The notes under the pieces are model-generated. The model ran no database searches. It saw only the letters and a list, made by a program, of their open reading frames with translations, and was not told the DNA's origin. Shown here in pieces: positions 59,937-64,000 of a stretch of DNA of 64,000 nt. Made by a program: the position numbers and the translations under genes. Positions within the stretch are counted from its first letter, which is position 1. Every line of letters begins with the position of its first letter. This DNA is from Lingula anatina (lineage: Eukaryota; Brachiopoda; Lingulata; Lingulida; Lingulidae), in contig NW_019774169.1 of the NCBI RefSeq assembly GCF_001039355.2, positions 225,407-289,406 of the forward strand, written 5' to 3'.

Positions 59937-62570
59937 CTATTTGCCAGACAAGTTTAAATTGGGCATTGAATTCGAGTCCTTTTTGCTGAGATTTTGCAGT
60001 TCAGCCTCATTTGCATGGTCCTGTTTCTTCTTGATGAACTTCCCACCTGCAAAACCTGTAAAACGGAATATATTATATTTCTGTGAGTTATTCACAGTGT
60101 TTTTATTGTGAAATATAGACCTCATACGAAGAGTTATTATCCCTTTAAACACTGGTTGTTATTTATCTCTGTGTCAATTTAGATAACATTAATTTTAAAT
60201 ATCTGTTCCCATTGAAAAGGTTTGATAATTTTTATCGGATAACAGTTGAGCTCAGAAATAATGAGATGTTACCAGAAGTAATTTTTAACAACAGGTTACT
60301 TTTACTCAGAATTCAGGATAAAATTATGAGCAAAAGTGACATAATTAAGATACCTCAGTACTGGGATTTTTTCCTGAGCATGTTATGACTCACCTACAAT
60401 TCCACCAACACCAGCAGCTGCCAGCCCTCCTATTTTTGCTCCTACATACAGCCCCACTGGACCTGCCACAACTCCACCTATAACAGCACCTGCCACTGGG
60501 ACAATAGCTGCCTTGTATTTGGCAGCCTACAAACAGGTGGGGGAGGTAAAAATAACGAAGATGATGAGACAAGTTTAAACCATGTTTAAGAAGATTAATA
60601 GTTAAAAACTGGATCCAGTTTTTTTTAAACATTATTTTGACATCCCTTAACGATGATAAAAAAATAATAAAAATAATATGATGATGATGACAAGACAAGT
60701 TTAAAACATGTTTAAGAAACTTAAATGCTTAAAACTGGATCCAATTTTCAAAACTTTATTTTGACATGCTGTGGAAAGGTGTAGTATCTTGGCTATAATT
60801 TGTGTTGAAAGTTTTGTATCATATAAATCTGTTCACTGTGAGATTGAAAAGGTAATGAGATTTTAAAAGACAGATCTTGTAATTTTTGAGTTTTAAAATG
60901 TTTTTTTAGAAGACTTCACCTTAGAGAGATTAATTGCTGCTCCTTGCACATTGCTATGAGCTTTTTCTACATTGTCTTCTATTCTGTCTACAACTTCTTG
61001 TTGACTCTATTTAAGAAAGAAAATCAGACATGGAAAAACTGTCATAAGTAAAGGAAATGTTATGGTGTACAATATTATATACAGCATTCTAAAAAGGATA
61101 TTATCAGCAGACCAAAACAAATCCATTAAGATGATCAAATATTATAAAATACCTGAACTAGGTCAGCAAACTCATGGATCATAGTATTCAATTCTAATAG
61201 ACTCTGAAAGAAAATAAACATCCAACATAAGTAAATTAAAGACAACTGAAATTTTTCACCATTAAAAATATTTTTATACATTCAAGTATGTATGATGTTG
61301 AGTCATAAAGGAAGTAACAAAAAGTGATCAACAGAAACATGTAAAAAAGGTACTGATAAGCTGTTAAAATTCAAAATAAATGCTTTAAATTATAGCAAGT
61401 ACCTCTTTCAAGTTATCTAATGACTGAGCAGCATCTGTGTTATCTGGAACGGTTTGGGTTAACTGCTGTTGTAAGTAACTGTCTGTGGGAAGGCTGCAGG
61501 ACACAGGATTCTGATCTAAATAAAAAGGGATTTTATTTTAAAAATTGTACGTAAGCAGAACATATGACATCCATCAATGTATGAATTGTATAGATCTGTC
61601 AAATTCTATATCAAAGACAAGGAGATAATATGAGAGGTAGAAATCATTTCAACTGTTGTGGGCTGAGTGAATATATACTAAACTGTGTGTGGATAGGAGG
61701 AGGCATGATAATGATGATGCAATTTTCCAAGCAGGCCAACATACTCACATGTTCCAGTATCATGATCGCAGGCCAGGGGATGAGGCAAAGCACCACTGTC
61801 TTTCGCAATACTTTCATCTTCAGCAGGGACTGGCACATGATATGAATGTCCATAAACCTCTAGGAATTCTTTTACCTGTGATAAAGCCTTTTCTTTAATT
61901 TCAGTTACTTTGGTGTTAAATTGAACAACTTCATCATCCTCTACTTGGTGTCGAGTTTTCTCAAGCTCTCGAATATTAGCTTTCAATTGCTGTATTGTCC
62001 TTGTAGCATTAATCTGTTCTTTGTTGAGGTTTTCCCATTCTCGTAGTCTTTGAAACTGGAAATAAACAATACCTTGTGTGTTCAATTAATTCCTTATTAA
62101 CATTCAAAAATACTTAGCATATTTTACTATACTGCACATTCAGAAATAGCCTATATGTTTCACTAATTTACAAATGTAGTTTTGTCTTCACTCCACATGG
62201 AGTATGAGCGGAGGCACAGAACTCTCCACCTCTTGACTTAAACTGGTGTGAACTATTATCAAATTGTATAAATTTTGACTTAAGTAAAATGTAGTTTTAG
62301 GTTTTAGCTTAATCTTTAAACTACAGGTGTGATGACAATAAAAACAGAAATATATGAAAACAATAATCCCACAAAATGAGTATAAGAACAGATTTTTTAT
62401 ACCAATAAAAATACCTTTAGAAGATTTCTCTGATGTCTGTCAAGTCTTTCTAGATCTATCTCTAAAACTTTGATAAACTTCTGGATGCTTGGCTCCAAGC
62501 GACGAATTGGATATTTCTGATAATTACATGGTTTACTGCCTTTATTCACTGCTTCTTCAAAACTTGCCAT
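59937..62570 (-). CDS. STX17: Syntaxin-17, autophagosomal Qa-SNARE
   Basis: STX17 drives autophagosome-lysosome fusion with SNAP29 and VAMP8, and also acts at the ER and mitochondria contact sites. Exons: 62415-62570 (ATG), 61749-62055, 61403-61515, 61153-61203, 60920-61006, 60394-60526, 59937-60055 (TAG). They total 966 nt and 321 residues; human has 302. RRLEPSIQKFIK and ERLDRHQ match the human N-terminal helices. The SNARE motif lies at about residues 190-240 (SQQEVVDRIEDNVEKAHSNV). The C-terminal membrane hairpin (about 246-288) is rich in glycine and alanine (AAKYKAAIVPVAGAVIGG; GGLAAAGVGGIVG), which is the STX17 signature, followed by a basic GGKFIKKK tail. Tail-to-tail with ERP44. Confidence 0.96.
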
Positions 62571-63305
62571 TCTTACTGTCACCTGGACTCAAACATGGTT
62601 CCTGCAATGTGAATGAAAATATATATTATCAAAATGCTCAGGAGTTTCTCAGCATTTTCAATCCAAGATAAGAAGCATTCACTTTTGATGATTTTTGAGT
62701 TTGGGACTGTGCAGTATCCCCCCCCCCCTCCCCCATCACCACCTGTATTATCCGGTGGCAATGATCAATGTCTGCATGTACATCAGAAAATTTACTTAGT
62801 TTAATGAGTTTATACTAAGACATCAAATAATTAGTAAGTAAACTACAAAACTAATTTACCTCAATAGCAGGGGCGCTGATCAATGTGAACACATATTTCA
62901 ATTTTGAAAATATTGTTTGCATGTGTGTGGGGGAGGGTGCAAAAGTACCAATATTTTATTACCCCCCCCCCCCCCCCCCGGATTCCTCACAACATATGAT
63001 ACATAGGTTGAAGAGCAGATAATGCAACATAAGAAGATTCCATCAACGCTGAGTTTAATTCACAGCTTGCTGGTTCATTTTTGCAGTATCAATCTAATTC
63101 CGACTCACAGATTAGATTTATTATTTAAGTCTTACAAAAACTCAACTTCCTGTCGAGTCAGCGCCAATGAAAACAGAAGTACGCAGTCATTATAATAAAA
63201 TAGGATTGCAACATTTAAAAAAGATAGCTTAATTCTACATGGGATATTGCCTACGATTTATAGATAATAATAAGCTAATGGCCGAGAATAATCCCTTTAC
63301 TTACC
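62571..63305 (-). other. STX17: STX17 5' UTR with spliced leader exon and a short uORF
   Basis: An acceptor TTGCAG ends at 62602, so 62571-62601 is 5' UTR in the first coding exon. A minus-strand GTAAGT donor right after 63305 marks a likely non-coding first exon upstream. The UTR contains a six-codon uORF (ATG 62596-62594, TGA ending 62579) eight bases before the main ATG. The intron contains C-rich homopolymers near 62718 and 62961-62979. Confidence 0.5.
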
Positions 63306-63548
63306 AAGAGCGTCAACAAAACTACTCTTTTGAAAATGAAGAGCGGAAAAAAGAACCAGACCAACCACAATGCATATATATATAATAATTAAAATGCTTT
63401 TAATAAACAATAATTTTTAAGTATTAACACGGTTACTTCTTTTTATTAAAAAAAAATGCCTTCATAAACAGGCGGACAAAGCTGCCGCGGTGCGCGCGTG
63501 CACTATGGTATATACCGGAAATACAGCAGAGGACACAACGTACCGTTG

Positions 63549-63722
63549 GGGGGCGTCTCGATAGTCCGAAGGTTCATTGGTCCGAAGGTTCATTGGTCCG
63601 AAAAGTGGTAGCATTTTTATCGATTTTTTAATCAAGGGTTCATTGGTCCGAAGGTTCTATAGTGAACATTCGGACCAATGAACCTTCGGACTATTGAACC
63701 TTCGGACTATCGCTACGGCCCC
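63549..63722. mobile_element. Second copy of the 174-bp MITE, inverse orientation
   Basis: Exactly 174 bp, starting GGGGGCGTCTCGATAGTCCG and ending CGCTACGGCCCC. It is the reverse complement of the element at 13079-13252 with a few substitutions. No clean 8-bp flanking duplication was found (TACCGTTG versus GTACATGT), so it may be older. It lies beyond the STX17 first exon. Confidence 0.9.
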
Positions 63723-64000
63723 GTACATGTACAGTACAGGTGTGTCACCGTGTGTGACGGCAAATAATTAATACATTCGTTATACACATACAAACATTTA
63801 TTGTATGTATAAATTTAAAATCAAATTTCATAAAATTCACGAAAAAGATGCTTTGAAATCGCCATTTGCCCTACTGTGGCAAAACACAGAACTTTCATTT
63901 TGTAAGATTTTACCGTGACATGATTTTAACGGTTTCCCAGTATCCGCTATATATAAGTAGTACGTGGTTCTAGGATAATCCCCCCCGGACAATTTCCCAC
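63723..64000. other. Right-edge intergenic sequence
   Basis: No coding or structural feature recognised. A CpG-richer patch lies just before the MITE at about 63480-63510 and could belong to a promoter. Confidence 0.4.

Noticed and set aside
59647-60111. 154-codon open frame on the plus strand
   Set aside because: It is antisense to the last STX17 exon and 3' UTR, has no recognisable domain, and the minus-strand STX17 frame fully explains the conserved part.

Overview
This is a window of animal nuclear DNA. It is AT-rich by eye, intron-rich with GT-AG splicing, and carries microsatellites and small DNA transposons. The genes are close to human orthologues but introns are mostly short (about 0.1-1 kb), which suggests an invertebrate bilaterian, perhaps a lophotrochozoan or invertebrate deuterostome. 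I cannot name the species. No prokaryotic operons, CRISPR arrays, tRNA or rRNA genes were seen.

Layout, with allelic duplicates collapsed: RAB3GAP2 (minus, N-terminal third only, running off the left edge); XRCC3 (plus, complete, head-to-head with RAB3GAP2, 332 bp between start codons); two tandem KLHL10-like BTB-BACK-Kelch genes (plus) with the same exon architecture; BBS9 (minus, complete); ERP44 (plus, complete once two copies are combined, head-to-head with BBS9); STX17 (minus, complete, tail-to-tail with ERP44). I placed exon boundaries by reading splice sites, checking that intron phase carries through, and aligning each translation to the human protein as I know it.

Four long direct duplications (RAB3GAP2/XRCC3 5' half; BBS9 3' exons; BBS9 exon 10; ERP44 exons 2-13) are each interrupted by exactly one N (7291, 31225, 38273, 51348). 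The copies differ by a few percent, mostly in introns, with small indels and one transposon presence/absence difference. I read them as the two haplotypes of one diploid laid end to end by the assembler, not as real tandem gene duplications. The KLHL10-like pair is different: those copies are strongly diverged and are a genuine old duplication.

Most interesting observation: ERP44 carries two adjacent homologous 112-nt exons (49196-49307 and 49449-49560, repeated in the second haplotype copy) encoding alternative versions of one b'-domain segment. Both start at phase 0 and end at phase 1. Including both, or neither, gives a premature stop, so only exactly-one splicing yields the RDEL-terminated protein. 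This is a candidate mutually exclusive exon pair that would give two forms of the ER thiol chaperone. Other leads are CRE (TGACGTCA-type) clusters in front of both KLHL10-like genes, convergent ERP44-STX17 linkage shared with human 9q31, and a 174-bp hAT-like MITE with an 8-bp target duplication and an empty site in the other haplotype.
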